From Agarivorans litoreus (GTDB lineage Bacteria; Pseudomonadota; Gammaproteobacteria; Enterobacterales; Celerinatantimonadaceae): a DNA stretch of 64,000 nucleotides. Both the position numbers and the translations under genes were made by a program. The notes under the pieces are model-generated. The model saw nothing but the letters and a program-made list of their open reading frames with translations. It had not been told where the DNA came from and searched no databases. The stretch lies in assembly GCF_019649015.1 (NCBI RefSeq), contig NZ_BLPI01000001.1, positions 248,001-312,000 on the forward strand. Direction: 5' to 3'. Within the stretch, counting starts at the first letter, position 1. Every line of letters starts with the position of its first letter. Below are positions 43,693 through 54,544 of the stretch, one piece after another.

Positions 43693-44858
43693 TATTTGGC
43701 CTCCGCTGCTTTAACTACTTGCTCTGCAGCGTCTGTTAAGCTGGTAGCTGCAATAATGTTAAGGCCTGACTCAGCCAAACGTTGAGTACCTAGTTCAGCG
43801 TTGTTACCTTCTAGGCGAACAACAACTGGTACACTTACACCAACCTCTTCTACTGCGCCAATAATCCCATCGGCAATTAAGTCACAACGTACAATACCGC
43901 CAAAAATATTTACCAAAACGGCTTTTACTTTGTCGTCTGACAAAATGATTTTAAATGCTTCGGTAACACGTTCTTTAGTTGCGCCGCCGCCTACATCTAA
44001 AAAGTTAGCAGGAGAGCCACCATGCAATTGCACGATATCCATGGTCCCCATTGCTAAGCCAGCGCCGTTCACCATACAACCAATGCTACCATCTAGCGCT
44101 ACGTAGTTAAGCTCCCATTGGGCAGCGTGAGCTTCGCGCTCGTCTTCTTGCGAAGGATCATGCATTTCTCGTAATCTAGGTTGGCGGTATAGAGCATTAG
44201 AATCAATGTTAATTTTGCCGTCTAGACAAACTAGGTCACCACTACCGGTAACAACTAACGGGTTAATTTCTAAAAGCGCCAAATCAAGATCGGTAAACAT
44301 TTCTGCAAGACCAACAAAGATTTTAGTGAATTGACGAATTTGAGCACCTTCTAAGCCCAGTTTAAATGCTAGTTCACGCGCTTGGTATGGCTGAGGCCCT
44401 ACTAGCGGGTCAATAGCCATTTGGTGGATCAGCTCCGGCGTTTCTTCGGCAACTTTTTCAATCTCCATGCCGCCTTCAGTTGATGCCATAAATACAACGC
44501 GACGACTTGCACGATCAACAACCGCACCAAGGTAAAGTTCGTTAGCGATATCAGAGGCTTCTTCTACTAAAATTTTTGATACTGGTTGACCATTAGCATC
44601 AGTTTGATACGTGACTAAGTTTTTGCCTAACCATTGTTGAGCAAATGCCTTAATTTCTTCTTTATCAGACGTTACTTTTACGCCGCCGGCTTTACCGCGT
44701 CCACCCGCGTGAACCTGAGTTTTTACTACCCATGTAGAGCCAGGGATTTTGACAGCTGCTTCGGCCGCTTCATGTGGGGTATCACAGGCGTAACCTTCTG
44801 GCACTGGCAAACCATAGTCGGCAAATAATTGCTTGGCCTGATATTCATGCAAATTCAT
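43692..44858 (-). CDS. sucC: succinyl-CoA synthetase beta subunit
   Basis: The beta subunit supplies the ATP-grasp domain and the succinate-binding site. Visible blocks are [41 protein letters not shown] (nucleotide loop), [10 protein letters not shown] and [17 protein letters not shown]. Length 388 equals E. coli SucC. It follows sucB after a 92-bp gap holding hairpins. Confidence 0.97.
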   Translation of the reverse strand: MNLHEYQAKQLFADYGLPVPEGYACDTPHEAAEAAVKIPGSTWVVKTQVHAGGRGKAGGVKVTSDKEEIKAFAQQWLGKNLVTYQTDANGQPVSKILVEEASDIANELYLGAVVDRASRRVVFMASTEGGMEIEKVAEETPELIHQMAIDPLVGPQPYQARELAFKLGLEGAQIRQFTKIFVGLAEMFTDLDLALLEINPLVVTGSGDLVCLDGKINIDSNALYRQPRLREMHDPSQEDEREAHAAQWELNYVALDGSIGCMVNGAGLAMGTMDIVQLHGGSPANFLDVGGGATKERVTEAFKIILSDDKVKAVLVNIFGGIVRCDLIADGIIGAVEEVGVSVPVVVRLEGNNAELGTQRLAESGLNIIAATSLTDAAEQVVKAAEAK

Positions 44859-44950
44859 GATGTTCTATCCATAGTGTTAGGGGATACATTAGAGGTGCTG
44901 AACACCTTTCCGAATAAGGGCCTGAAAGCCAGGCCCAATACAAATTTTTA
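44859..44950 (-). promoter_or_regulatory. sucB-sucC intergenic stem-loops
   Basis: The strongest stem is GGGCCTG-GCTTT-CAGGCCC on the minus strand (about 44919-44937), followed by TTATTC, which is a poor T-tract. A second stem is GGTG-TTCA-GCACC (about 44895-44907). They could attenuate transcription or protect the 3' end of sucAB mRNA. Confidence 0.5.
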
Positions 44951-46138
44951 TTATACGTCGAGCAATAAGCGTGTTGGGTCTTCGAGTAACTCTTTAATGG
45001 TTACTAAGAAACCAACAGACTCTTTTCCATCTACCAAACGGTGGTCGTAAGACAACGCTAAGTACATCATCGGTAGAATTTCTACCTGACCGTTCACTGC
45101 CATAGGCCGATCTTGAATTTTGTGCATGCCCAAAATAGCACTTTGTGGAGGGTTAATAATTGGCGTAGACATTAATGAGCCAAATACTCCACCGTTAGTA
45201 ATTGTAAAGTTACCACCGGTTAATTCATCAACGGTTAACTTACCATCACGACCTTTAATAGCCAGTTCACGAATCCCTTTTTCTATATCTGCAACGCTTA
45301 GCAAATCACAGTCACGCAGCACAGGCGTTACTAAGCCGCGCGGTGTTGATACAGCGATGCTTACGTCAAAGTAATTGTGGTAAACAATTTCATCACCGTC
45401 GATAGACGCGTTAACTTCCGGGAAGCGTTTTAACGCTTCAACAACTGCTTTTACGTAAAAAGACATAAAGCCTAAACGAATATCATGACGCTTTTCAAAT
45501 ACGTCTTGATATTGCTTACGCAAAGTCATAATTGGCTTCATGTTAACTTCATTAAAGGTTGTTAACATTGCAGTGGTATTTTTAGCTTCCAACAAACGCT
45601 CAGCAACACGTTTGCGTAAACGTGTCATAGCTACACGTTTTTCGCTACGCGAAGATAGCGGCGCTTGTGGTGCAGTCGCTTCGACTTTGGCTTCTTTGGC
45701 GGCCGCCGCAGGTTTAGCAATATGTGCTTCTACATCTTCTTTAGTTATACGACCATTTGGGCCAGAGCCTTTAATTGCAGACGCGTCAATACCCTTCTCT
45801 GCCACTAAACGACGTACAGAAGGCGATAACTCTTCACCGCTATCAGCTTTATCGTTGCCGGCGTCAGCAGCTTTAGTACTTACTTCTTCGCCAGCAACTG
45901 CGCCTGCTTTCATCTTACCGATAACTTGCTGAGCAAGTACCGTTTCACCTTCTGCTTCAACAATCTCTTCAAGTACACCAGCTTCCAATGCGGGTACTTC
46001 AAGTACAACTTTATCTGTTTCGATATCAACGATTACTTCATCACGCTCTACTGCGTCACCAGGCTGCTTGTGCCAAGTGGCAATTGTTGCATCAGCTACT
46101 GATTCAGGTAGGTCTGGCACTTTAATTTCAATGCTCAT
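44951..46138 (-). CDS. sucB: 2-oxoglutarate dehydrogenase E2, dihydrolipoyl succinyltransferase
   Basis: SucB forms the core of the 2-oxoglutarate dehydrogenase complex. Domains: lipoyl domain (about 1-80, lipoyl-Lys in [11 protein letters not shown]), Ala/Lys-rich linker, peripheral subunit-binding domain ([32 protein letters not shown], about 105-140), and catalytic domain with the C-terminal active site [12 protein letters not shown]. Length 395 is slightly shorter than E. coli's 405. Confidence 0.97.
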   Translation of the reverse strand: MSIEIKVPDLPESVADATIATWHKQPGDAVERDEVIVDIETDKVVLEVPALEAGVLEEIVEAEGETVLAQQVIGKMKAGAVAGEEVSTKAADAGNDKADSGEELSPSVRRLVAEKGIDASAIKGSGPNGRITKEDVEAHIAKPAAAAKEAKVEATAPQAPLSSRSEKRVAMTRLRKRVAERLLEAKNTTAMLTTFNEVNMKPIMTLRKQYQDVFEKRHDIRLGFMSFYVKAVVEALKRFPEVNASIDGDEIVYHNYFDVSIAVSTPRGLVTPVLRDCDLLSVADIEKGIRELAIKGRDGKLTVDELTGGNFTITNGGVFGSLMSTPIINPPQSAILGMHKIQDRPMAVNGQVEILPMMYLALSYDHRLVDGKESVGFLVTIKELLEDPTRLLLDV

Positions 46139-46159
46139 TAAGGCTTCCTTTATTCTTTA

Positions 46160-48961
46160 TTATTCAACTGTCAACGCATCAGTAACTAGAGCGCGTTGTT
46201 GTTTTAAGTGAAGAGACATATACCCAACCGCAGGAGACGCAGATGCAGGTCGACCAGCATAACGTAATTCAGCTCCGGCAGGGATTACAGATTTAAAGTG
46301 ATGCTGGCTACTATACCAGGCACCTTGGTTAAGCGGTTCTTCCTGACACCAAACAAATCTTTCTACATGTTGATATTGTTCAAAAATTTGTTTCACGTCT
46401 TGGTCGGGGAACGGATACAACTGCTCAATACGTACCAAAGCAACATCAGTTTGTTGATTTTTGCGGCGTTGCTCAAGCAAGTCGTAATATACTTTACCTG
46501 AACACATTACTACTTGGCGAACCTGAGCTGGGTCGATATCGTCCAATTCACCAATAGCATTTTGGAACTGGCCTTCTGCTAACTCTTCTAAGCTAGACAC
46601 CGCTAGAGGATGACGAAGTAAAGACTTAGGCGACATTACAACTAACGGACGACGCATAGGACGAACCTGTTGGCGACGCAACATATGGTAAACCTGCGCG
46701 GGCGTAGACGGTACACACACCTGCATGTTGTGTTCTGCACACAATTGCAAATAACGCTCTAAACGCGCCGATGAGTGCTCTGGGCCTTGGCCTTCGTAAC
46801 CATGCGGCAGCAACATCACAAGACCGCACATACGGCCCCATTTCTGCTCACCAGATGATAAGAATTGATCGATAACCACTTGCGCACCATTCGCAAAGTC
46901 ACCAAACTGCGCTTCCCATATAACCAAAGTAGAAGGCTCTGCAGTTGTATAACCATATTCAAACGCTAGCACCGCTTCTTCAGATAATACTGAATCAAAT
47001 AACGCTAAATGCCCTTGCCCTTCAGAGAGGTTTTTTAATGGTACATAGGTTGAAGCATCGATTTGGTTATGCAATACCGCATGGCGATGAAAAAATGTTC
47101 CACGGCCAGAGTCTTGCCCGGTAATTCGAATATTATGTTTTTCATCAAGTAAACTTGCATAAGCTAAGTTTTCAGCGAAACCCCAATCCAGTGGTTTTTC
47201 GCCCAAAGCCATTAAGCGACGATCATCGTTAATTTTCTTAACGCGGGGATGCAGCTTATGGTCTTCTGGCAGCTTAGTCAGCCTTTCGCCAAGATCTTGA
47301 ATTACTTTAACAGGTAATGAAGAATCGTACTCCATATCCCATTCGTGACCGAGGTATGGTCGCCAATCAACACTGTGTTCAGTCATTGGGCGCCATTCTT
47401 CAACAACACAGTCACCATTGTCTAATTGGTCACGGTAGCCATTAACTAAGGCGGTTGCCTCAGAACTATCTAATTGACCACGTTCTACTAACACATCTGC
47501 GTAAAATTTTCGTGGTGTTGGGTGCTTCTTGATTTTTTGATACATCAAAGGTTGAGTTGCGTTTGGCTCATCAGCCTCGTTGTGACCATGGCGGCGGTAA
47601 CACACCAAATCAATCACCACGTCACGCTTAAAAGTATTGCGGTAGTCCAGTGCCATACGGCTAACAAAAGCAACCGCTTCTGGATCGTCTCCATTTACGT
47701 GGAATATTGGCGCCTGCACCATTTTTGCAATATCGGTACAGTATTGCGTTGAACGAGTATCGCGAGGATTAGAGGTAGTGAAACCAACTTGGTTATTCAC
47801 CACAATACGCACTGTGCCACCGACTTTAAAGCCACGAGCTTGTGACATATTAAAGGTTTCTTGCACCACACCTTGACCAGCAATAGCTGAATCACCATGG
47901 ATGGTAATCGGTAAGCAGTTTTCACCTGCTCGGCGATCTTGACGAGCACGGACGGAGCCCATCACTACCGGGTTTACAATTTCCAAGTGTGAAGGGTTGA
48001 AAGCCAAGGACATATGCACATTGCCACCTGGAGTAGCAAAATCTGAACTAAAGCCTTGGTGGTACTTAACGTCACCGGTACCCCACGTATCGTCGTGTTT
48101 ACCAGCAAACTCATCAAATAATTCAGAAGGATTTTTACCCAACACGTTTACTAGCACGTTCAAGCGACCGCGGTGCGCCATGCCTATTACAACTTCTTTG
48201 GTACCTTGAATACCAGCAGAGCGAATAATCTCTTTAAGCATCACTAGCAGGCTATCACCACCTTCCAGCGAGAATCGTTTTGCGCCTGGGAATTTAGCAC
48301 CTAGGTATTTTTCTAAACCCTCTGCTGCTGTTAGGCTTTTAAGAAAGCGAATTCGGTCTTCTTGTGTAAAGTCGCCCTGCCCTTCTACTGACTCTAAACG
48401 GCTTTGAATCCAGCGTTTTTCATCAGTATCGGTAATATGCATATACTCTGCACCGATAGAACCACAGTAAGTTTTTAGCAAAGACTTATGTATATCTTTA
48501 AGAGCCATGGTTTCTTTACCAATGGCGTAGGATCCTACGTTAAACGTTTCTTCAAAGTCTGCGCTATCTAGAGCATGAAACTCTGGAGACAGGTCGGCTA
48601 CGCGTTCTTGTTGCCATAAACCTAAAGGATCCAGTTGCGCATGCTGATGCCCACGGAAGCGATACGCATTAATTAACTGCAGAACTTTAACCTGTTTGGC
48701 TCCGTGTTGAGGATCTTCAACTGGAGAGCTAAACCGAGAAGTATCTTTCGCTAAGCGGCGAAAGTAATCACGAATTGGAGTGTGAGGGGTGTCTTCAGAT
48801 ATGCCGTCTACAGCAGGAAGTTCCGCGAACACTTCCTGCCATTGTTCTGATACAGAAGAAGGATCTTCTAAATATGCCTCATAGAGGTCTTCCACATAAG
48901 TCGAATTAGCACCAGCTAAATGCGAAGACTCTAGCCAGGCCTTCATTACGCCATTTTGCAT
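46160..48961 (-). CDS. sucA: 2-oxoglutarate dehydrogenase E1
   Basis: SucA is the thiamine-diphosphate-dependent decarboxylase of the 2-oxoglutarate complex. The N-terminus MQNGVMKAWLESSHLAGANSTYVEDLYEAYL aligns with E. coli MQNSALKAWLDSSYLSGANQSWIEQLYEDFL. Other blocks are GMAHRGRLNVLVNV, HGDSAIAGQGVVQETFNMS (ThDP site) and DLVCYRRHGHNEADEP. Length 933 equals E. coli. It follows a terminator-like hairpin after sdhB. Confidence 0.97.
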   Translation of the reverse strand: MQNGVMKAWLESSHLAGANSTYVEDLYEAYLEDPSSVSEQWQEVFAELPAVDGISEDTPHTPIRDYFRRLAKDTSRFSSPVEDPQHGAKQVKVLQLINAYRFRGHQHAQLDPLGLWQQERVADLSPEFHALDSADFEETFNVGSYAIGKETMALKDIHKSLLKTYCGSIGAEYMHITDTDEKRWIQSRLESVEGQGDFTQEDRIRFLKSLTAAEGLEKYLGAKFPGAKRFSLEGGDSLLVMLKEIIRSAGIQGTKEVVIGMAHRGRLNVLVNVLGKNPSELFDEFAGKHDDTWGTGDVKYHQGFSSDFATPGGNVHMSLAFNPSHLEIVNPVVMGSVRARQDRRAGENCLPITIHGDSAIAGQGVVQETFNMSQARGFKVGGTVRIVVNNQVGFTTSNPRDTRSTQYCTDIAKMVQAPIFHVNGDDPEAVAFVSRMALDYRNTFKRDVVIDLVCYRRHGHNEADEPNATQPLMYQKIKKHPTPRKFYADVLVERGQLDSSEATALVNGYRDQLDNGDCVVEEWRPMTEHSVDWRPYLGHEWDMEYDSSLPVKVIQDLGERLTKLPEDHKLHPRVKKINDDRRLMALGEKPLDWGFAENLAYASLLDEKHNIRITGQDSGRGTFFHRHAVLHNQIDASTYVPLKNLSEGQGHLALFDSVLSEEAVLAFEYGYTTAEPSTLVIWEAQFGDFANGAQVVIDQFLSSGEQKWGRMCGLVMLLPHGYEGQGPEHSSARLERYLQLCAEHNMQVCVPSTPAQVYHMLRRQQVRPMRRPLVVMSPKSLLRHPLAVSSLEELAEGQFQNAIGELDDIDPAQVRQVVMCSGKVYYDLLEQRRKNQQTDVALVRIEQLYPFPDQDVKQIFEQYQHVERFVWCQEEPLNQGAWYSSQHHFKSVIPAGAELRYAGRPASASPAVGYMSLHLKQQRALVTDALTVE

Positions 48962-49013
48962 TTAAACGCTATCCCTTTATTTTCTACGTCACTGTATGAC
49001 TTTTTAGGGTTTT

Positions 49014-49053
49014 ATAAAAAAATAGCCATCCTACCGAAGTAAAATGGCTATTT
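49014..49053 (-). terminator. terminator-like hairpin between sdhB and sucA
   Basis: On the minus strand: 10-bp stem AAATAGCCAT / ATGGCTATTT with a 14-base loop containing CTTCGG, followed by TTTTA. This would at least partly separate sdhCDAB from sucABCD. Confidence 0.7.
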
Positions 49054-49085
49054 AGAACCAGCTAATTATAAAAATTAACTTTTTG

Positions 49086-49799
49086 CTAAACAGCCCGTTT
49101 TATCAGCATCGACTTAATGTGGCCGATAGCTTTTGTCGGGTTCAATCCTTTAGGACAAACACTTACACAATTCATAATGCCATGACAGCGGAATACGCTA
49201 AAGGCATCGTCTAGTTCTGCAAGACGTTCATCAGTAGCCGTATCTCGGCTATCTGCCAACCAACGATATGCTGCCAATAGACCAGCAGGGCCAACAAATT
49301 TTTCTGGATTCCACCAGAAAGAAGGACAAGACGTTGAACAACATGCACATAAGATACACTCGTACATGCCGTCTAACTTTTCGCGTTCTTCTGGGCTCTG
49401 CAAGTTTTCACGAGCAGGCGGAATTTGTTCATCATTGATTAAGAATGGCTTAATTCGCGCATAGTTATCGTAAAACTGCCCCATATCAACCACTAGGTCA
49501 CGTACAACAGGCAAACCAGGTAGTGGGCGAATCACAATGTCACCTTTACCTAACAAGTCTGACAGAGGCGTAATACAGGCTAAGCCGTTTTTACCATTCA
49601 TGTTAATGCCGTCTGAACCACAAACACCTTCACGACATGAGCGCCTAAAAGCTATGCTAGGGTCTTGTTCTTTAAGCAAAATCAATGCGTCTAGTACCAT
49701 CATATCAGAGCCCTCAGGGACCTCAAGCTGATATGACTTCATATTTGGCTTAGTATCAGTATCCGGGTTATAGCGGTACAAAGAAAAATTAACGTTCAT
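49086..49799 (-). CDS. sdhB: succinate dehydrogenase iron-sulphur subunit
   Basis: SdhB carries the 2Fe-2S, 4Fe-4S and 3Fe-4S clusters that pass electrons from SdhA to the quinone. Cluster ligands are seen in CREGVCGSDGINMNGKNGLAC, CILCACCSTSCPSFWW and CHGIMNCVSVCPKGLNP. I place the start at MNVNFSLYRYNPD (49799), with AAGGAGG upstream, in place of a longer frame. Length 237 is very close to E. coli's 238. It overlaps nothing and is 10 bp after sdhA. Confidence 0.96.
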   Translation of the reverse strand: MNVNFSLYRYNPDTDTKPNMKSYQLEVPEGSDMMVLDALILLKEQDPSIAFRRSCREGVCGSDGINMNGKNGLACITPLSDLLGKGDIVIRPLPGLPVVRDLVVDMGQFYDNYARIKPFLINDEQIPPARENLQSPEEREKLDGMYECILCACCSTSCPSFWWNPEKFVGPAGLLAAYRWLADSRDTATDERLAELDDAFSVFRCHGIMNCVSVCPKGLNPTKAIGHIKSMLIKRAV

Positions 49800-49809
49800 T
49801 ACCGCCTCC

Positions 49810-51579
49810 TTAATATGTGCGAACTTTAGGTTCGAAAGCTTCACGTAGGTTTGGTGACATATTCACCTCACGACGCCCCATTGTCTCGCTAGCTGGATCA
49901 AACAGTGAATGGCACAGCCATTGTGCATCATCACGATCTGGGTAATCGAAGCGACTATGCGCGCCGCGACTTTCAGTGCGGAAGTTTGCAGCATGGGCTG
50001 TGGCAATTGCAGTTGCCATTAAGTTGTCTAATTCTAAGCACTCTACACGCTGAGTATTAAAGTCTTTTGACTTATCATCCAAACGAGCATTAGCTAAACG
50101 CTTGCGAATTACCTGCAGCTCTTCTAGGCCTTTAGCCATAGACTCGCCCTCGCGGAACACCGAGAAGTTAAGCTGCATACATTGCTGGAGGTCTTTACGA
50201 ATTTGAACTGGATCTTCACCGTCTGAAGTCGAGTTTTCCCAACGATTATAACGCGCCATGGCAGCATCTAATTCTGCTTCTGTAGCATCTGCCATATTGA
50301 TATCTTCGTTTAGGTATTCACCTAAGAATTTACCGGCAGCTCGACCAAACACAACTAAATCAAGTAGTGAGTTACCGCCTAAGCGGTTGGCGCCGTGTAC
50401 CGATACACAAGCAATCTCACCCACAGCAAATAAGCCGTTAATGATTTCGTCTTCGCCTTTCTCATTTTGGGTAATAGCTTGGCCGTTTACATTACAAGGC
50501 ACACCACCCATTTGGTAGTGACACGTTGGAATAACGGGGATTGGTTCTTTAACAGGATCAACGTGCGCAAATGTCCGAGACAGTTCACAAATACCCGGTA
50601 AACGGCTCTCTAGAACTTCTTCGCCTAAATGGTCCATTTTAAGTTTGATGTGTGGGCCCCAAGGTCCATCACATCCACGGCCTTCGCGAATTTCAGTCAT
50701 CATTGAGCGCGCAACAACATCACGGCCTGCCAAGTCTTTAGCATTTGGAGCATAGCGCTCCATAAAGCGCTCGCCGTCCTTATTTAATAAGTAACCACCT
50801 TCGCCACGACAGCCTTCGGTCACTAGTACGCCGGCACCAGCAATACCGGTTGGGTGGAACTGCCACATTTCCATATCTTGGATTGGTACGCCAGCACGCA
50901 ACGCCATGCCCACGCCATCACCGGTATTAATGTGTGCGTTGGTGGTTGAAGCAAAAATACGCCCTGCTCCACCAGTAGCTAATACGGTTGCTTTAGCTTT
51001 AAAGTAAACCACTTCGCCACTGTCGATGTCCATTGCAGTACACCCTACAACATCACCATCAGCATTTTTTACTAAATCTAAGGCATACCACTCAGAGAAT
51101 ATAGTGGTCTTCTTTTTAACGTTTTGCTGATACAGCGTATGTAGCAATGCATGGCCGGTACGGTCTGCAGCAGCGGCGGTACGAGCAGCTTGCTCACCAC
51201 CAAACTCTTTAGACTGTCCACCAAAAGGGCGTTGATAGATTGAGCCGTTATCAAAACGAGAAAATGGTAGACCCATTTTTTCAAGTTCGATAATAACTTC
51301 AGGACCTACATTACACATGTATTCAATGGCATCTTGGTCACCAATGTAGTCTGACCCTTTAACGGTATCGTACATGTGCCACTGCCAATTATCTTTGTGT
51401 GAATTACCTAACGCAACCGTAATACCACCCTGAGCAGATACAGTGTGAGAACGGGTCGGAAATACTTTTGAAATTAGAGCGCAAGATTTGCCCTCTTCAG
51501 AAATCTGTAAAGCAGCACGCATTCCCGCGCCGCCAGCACCGATAACAACGGCGTCAAACTCTCGAATAGAAATTGCCAC
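49810..51579 (-). CDS. sdhA: succinate dehydrogenase flavoprotein subunit
   Basis: SdhA oxidises succinate to fumarate at a covalent FAD. Motifs are [22 protein letters not shown] (FAD fold), [10 protein letters not shown] with the flavinylated His, HPTGIAG and GGVPCN. The start is GTG at 51579 ([12 protein letters not shown]), aligned with E. coli MKLPVREFDAVV, with a GGGGGT Shine-Dalgarno sequence; upstream in-frame codons read as unlike the family. Length 589 versus 588 in E. coli. The GTG start is five bases after the sdhD stop. Confidence 0.95.
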   Translation of the reverse strand: MAISIREFDAVVIGAGGAGMRAALQISEEGKSCALISKVFPTRSHTVSAQGGITVALGNSHKDNWQWHMYDTVKGSDYIGDQDAIEYMCNVGPEVIIELEKMGLPFSRFDNGSIYQRPFGGQSKEFGGEQAARTAAAADRTGHALLHTLYQQNVKKKTTIFSEWYALDLVKNADGDVVGCTAMDIDSGEVVYFKAKATVLATGGAGRIFASTTNAHINTGDGVGMALRAGVPIQDMEMWQFHPTGIAGAGVLVTEGCRGEGGYLLNKDGERFMERYAPNAKDLAGRDVVARSMMTEIREGRGCDGPWGPHIKLKMDHLGEEVLESRLPGICELSRTFAHVDPVKEPIPVIPTCHYQMGGVPCNVNGQAITQNEKGEDEIINGLFAVGEIACVSVHGANRLGGNSLLDLVVFGRAAGKFLGEYLNEDINMADATEAELDAAMARYNRWENSTSDGEDPVQIRKDLQQCMQLNFSVFREGESMAKGLEELQVIRKRLANARLDDKSKDFNTQRVECLELDNLMATAIATAHAANFRTESRGAHSRFDYPDRDDAQWLCHSLFDPASETMGRREVNMSPNLREAFEPKVRTY

Positions 51580-51584
51580 TCGAC

Positions 51585-51926
51585 TTACCCCCAAATAACA
51601 AACAGCCCGGTCGCTACGTAGATTAGCGCCAGAACTGTTAAAGAAAACTGTAAACCAACACGCAATGCCGTGCACTTCACATAGTCAGTTAACACTTGCC
51701 ATAAACCAATCCAGGCATGGATCAGCATCGATAAAAGTGCAAGTAAGGTGAATACTTTGGTTGGAAGCCAAGCAAAAAATCCACTCCAAGACTGATATGT
51801 CACATCGTTAAATGCGAAGAAGCCAAGTAAGTAGATTGTATACAGGGTTAAAATAATGGCGGTTGCGCGAATGAGCAAAAAGTCATGTACGCCGCTACGG
51901 CCAAAAGTTGCAGCATTAGTTACCAT
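51585..51926 (-). CDS. sdhD: succinate dehydrogenase membrane anchor subunit
   Basis: SdhD is one of two small membrane subunits that bind haem b and ubiquinone. The 113-residue protein has three hydrophobic segments, with the conserved [30 protein letters not shown] and a central [17 protein letters not shown] (His haem ligand and quinone Tyr region). It overlaps sdhC by 7 bp and ends five bases before sdhA. Confidence 0.92.
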   Translation of the reverse strand: MVTNAATFGRSGVHDFLLIRATAIILTLYTIYLLGFFAFNDVTYQSWSGFFAWLPTKVFTLLALLSMLIHAWIGLWQVLTDYVKCTALRVGLQFSLTVLALIYVATGLFVIWG

Positions 51927-52297
51927 ACGATTACTCCCATTAGTACCGCCAGTACAGCAGTGATAATGAACGAGATTCTAGCGCTAGATGATGCACTATC
52001 TAGCTCTTCCCAATAGCCCATGTCCATGATCAAGTGGCGTATTCCACCAACAATGTGATACATCAACGCGCTAAGACTTGCCCAGATGATTAACTTCACG
52101 AAGAAGTTATCCATTATGGATTGCACATTCGCAAAACCTTCTGCTGATTGAAGGGATTCAGCAAGTAGGCCTAACAAAATAGCCAAGGCGAAGAAAGTAA
52201 TCACACCGGAAACACGATGCAAGATGGACGCAATTGCGGTAATGGGAAATCTGATGGTTTGTAGGTCGAGGTTTACTGGTCTTTGTTTTATTTTCAC
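51920..52297 (-). CDS. sdhC: succinate dehydrogenase cytochrome b556 subunit
   Basis: SdhC is a three-helix membrane subunit of complex II. Conserved features are [28 protein letters not shown] and a C-terminal [20 protein letters not shown] with the haem-ligating His. Length 125 is close to E. coli SdhC (129). It is the first gene of the sdhCDAB-sucABCD run, divergent from gltA. Confidence 0.93.
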   Translation of the reverse strand: MKIKQRPVNLDLQTIRFPITAIASILHRVSGVITFFALAILLGLLAESLQSAEGFANVQSIMDNFFVKLIIWASLSALMYHIVGGIRHLIMDMGYWEELDSASSSARISFIITAVLAVLMGVIVW

Positions 52298-52698
52298 GAT
52301 TCTCTGCCCACTCAGGTCCTTGAGTATTATTATGGTTATAAAGTGAGGCTCTGGACAGAGCAGCGAGTTGCGATAATGTTAATTTTGTGAACTTAAGGCC
52401 TAAATTAAGACTAAAGTATAAAAACTAACATTTATATTGCGCAAAAAATGCTCGGACTAGCGCCATACTTCGGGCAAAGTATAACGCCCACATTATACAA
52501 ATACAATTAACATTTCCTTCATTTAGCTAATTTAGCGCAACGAAACAGCCAACTTAATTCGAAAATTTAACATAAACGCTATAAGTCACTATATTTCACA
52601 ACCAACGCCAATTGACATTTGACCTTGTTCTAGGTGAGAATGTGCTGCGCTTTGTATCCAAAAAACAATACAATTAGAACAAGCAAGGGAGACATGCT
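52298..52698. other. divergent promoter region sdhC/gltA
   Basis: A 401-bp region with no gene. Close to sdhC, around 52377-52397, there is GTTAATTTTGTGAAC, which is ArcA-box-like but weak. Towards gltA there is a sigma70-type candidate at 52612-52641. No RNA or repeat is seen. Confidence 0.45.
52612..52641 (+). promoter_or_regulatory. candidate sigma70 promoter of gltA
   Basis: A perfect -35 TTGACA (52612-52617) and GAGAAT as -10 after 18 bases, about 60 bp before the gltA start. The -10 match is 4 of 6. Confidence 0.45.
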
Positions 52699-53970
52699 AT
52701 GGCTGACAATAAAGCCACCCTAACGCTGCCAGGCCAAGAGGCGTACGAGATGCCGATTATGTCTGGTACAGCAGGACATGACGTAATTGATGTTCGTACA
52801 CTAGGTAAAAAAGGGTATTTCACTTTTGACCCAGGTTTCTTAGCGACAGCTTCATGTGAATCAAAAATCACTTATATCGATGGTGAGCAAGGTATATTGT
52901 TACACCGGGGTTACTCAATCGAGGACCTAGCAAAACATGCTGATTACCTTGAAGTTTGTTACATTCTTTTGTTCGGCGAGCGACCAAACGTTGAACAATA
53001 TGAGAACTTCAAAACCACTGTAACTCGCCATACAATGGTGCACGAACAACTAATCCATTTTTTCCAAGGCTTCCGTCGTGACTCGCACCCTATGGCCATC
53101 ATGGTAGGTGTGGTAGGCGCATTGTCTGCGTTCTACCACGACTCGATGGATATTACCAATGAGCGTCACCGTGAAATTGCGGCTTATCGCTTAATTTCTA
53201 AGATGCCTACTTTAGCCGCAATGAGCTACAAGTATTCTGCAGGCCAACCGTTTGTATACCCTCGCAACGATTTAAGCTATGCAGCAAACTTCTTAAATAT
53301 GATGTTCTCAGTACCTACTGAAGAATATAAGGTTAGCCCTGTTGTTGAACGTGCAATGGACCGTATCTTTACATTGCATGCTGACCACGAACAAAATGCC
53401 TCTACCTCAACAGTACGTTTAGCGGGTTCTTCTGGTGCTAACCCATTTGCATGTATTGCTGCTGGTATTGCATGTTTGTGGGGGCCTGCTCATGGTGGTG
53501 CCAACGAAGCATGCCTAACAATGTTAGAAGAAATTGGCTCAGTAGATCGTATTCCAGAATTTATTGAACGCGCTAAAGACAAAAACGACCCATTCCGCTT
53601 AATGGGCTTTGGTCACCGCGTTTACAAAAACTACGACCCTCGCGCTACAGTAATGCGTGAAAGCTGTCATGAAGTGCTCAACGAATTAAACATCGATGAC
53701 CCACTACTAGACGTAGCAATGGAATTAGAACGCATCGCGCTTTCTGACCCTTATTTCAAAGAGAAAAAACTATTCCCGAATGTAGATTTCTACTCAGGTA
53801 TTGTTCTTAAGGCAATTGGTATTCCAGTAAGCATGTTTACTGTAATCTTTGCTCTATCTCGTACAGTTGGCTGGATAGCTCACTGGAAAGAAATGATGGA
53901 AGAAGAGACCCAACGTATCGGTCGTCCACGTCAATTATACACCGGCGAACCGCACCGTCCGTTCAAGTAA
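52699..53970 (+). CDS. gltA: citrate synthase (type II)
   Basis: GltA condenses oxaloacetate and acetyl-CoA. Family blocks are the N-terminal beta domain ([28 protein letters not shown]), [73 protein letters not shown] (active-site His) and [14 protein letters not shown] (catalytic His and Arg). The length, 423, and the N-terminal domain indicate a hexameric NADH-regulated type II enzyme. A strong terminator follows. Confidence 0.97.
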   Translation: MADNKATLTLPGQEAYEMPIMSGTAGHDVIDVRTLGKKGYFTFDPGFLATASCESKITYIDGEQGILLHRGYSIEDLAKHADYLEVCYILLFGERPNVEQYENFKTTVTRHTMVHEQLIHFFQGFRRDSHPMAIMVGVVGALSAFYHDSMDITNERHREIAAYRLISKMPTLAAMSYKYSAGQPFVYPRNDLSYAANFLNMMFSVPTEEYKVSPVVERAMDRIFTLHADHEQNASTSTVRLAGSSGANPFACIAAGIACLWGPAHGGANEACLTMLEEIGSVDRIPEFIERAKDKNDPFRLMGFGHRVYKNYDPRATVMRESCHEVLNELNIDDPLLDVAMELERIALSDPYFKEKKLFPNVDFYSGIVLKAIGIPVSMFTVIFALSRTVGWIAHWKEMMEEETQRIGRPRQLYTGEPHRPFK

Positions 53971-53988
53971 ATCGCCTTACTTAGCGCC

Positions 53989-54024
53989 ATAAAAAAACCG
54001 AAGCACTTGCTTCGGTTTTTTATT
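53989..54024. terminator. bidirectional Rho-independent terminator
   Basis: AAAAAAACCGAAGC-ACTT-GCTTCGGTTTTTTA. It stops gltA (plus) and the envelope gene cluster (minus). Confidence 0.9.
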
Positions 54025-54041
54025 AATTTTTAAGCTATCTG

Positions 54042-54518
54042 CTAAGCAGGCTTATTGCCAAATTGATAACTACCATTGGCAAGGAATTGGGCGACTTCAG
54101 TGCGCTTTTTAGCGACTAACAACGCTCCATCATCCATGAACAAAAAGTTTTTCCAGCAACGTTTAAATACCGACCAAGTGGTTTCAATAACGTTTCGTTG
54201 ATCATTGCAATAATAAACCACTGTATTGTCTTGCCAGTTTAAGTGGGTCAACAGCTCCTCAGGTAACGCAAGTTGCTCGCTATCCCATACCGCTTCCCAG
54301 TTACCCTGCCCTGTCCAAGTTTCTAGATTAAAGGCCCAATCGCCCTTACGAAAAAAATCTGGATGATCGACTTGTTTACTCACAAGGTCTTTCCATAACA
54401 GGTTCGCTCGAGGCTCGGTCATAGGTTTAATTGCAGCGCTGTCTTCACTGCTTATGGGGAGATCTGCCCGTCTAAAGATCCAAGCTTTTTTGTGCTCACT
54501 TAAGGGAATGTAATTCAT
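54042..54518 (-). CDS. DUF2947 family protein
   Basis: A 158-residue soluble protein beginning MNYIPLSEHKKAWIFRRADLPIS. It is rich in Trp (AWIF, LLWKDL, WAFNLETWTGQGNWEAVW, TTWSVFKRCWKNF), which fits the DUF2947 family of Vibrio and relatives; function unknown. I use the ATG at 54518 with AGAGAAG before it; an in-frame ATG at 54548 overlaps the kdsB end and has no ribosome binding site. It is the last gene of comEC-msbA-lpxK-ycaR-kdsB. Confidence 0.75.
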   Translation of the reverse strand: MNYIPLSEHKKAWIFRRADLPISSEDSAAIKPMTEPRANLLWKDLVSKQVDHPDFFRKGDWAFNLETWTGQGNWEAVWDSEQLALPEELLTHLNWQDNTVVYYCNDQRNVIETTWSVFKRCWKNFLFMDDGALLVAKKRTEVAQFLANGSYQFGNKPA

Positions 54519-54544
54519 ATCTTCTCTATAACGATTTGGCGTAC

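Noticed and set aside
51580-51675. 32-residue N-terminal extension of SdhA
   Set aside because: It overlaps sdhD and does not resemble SdhA; the GTG at 51579 aligns with the E. coli start.
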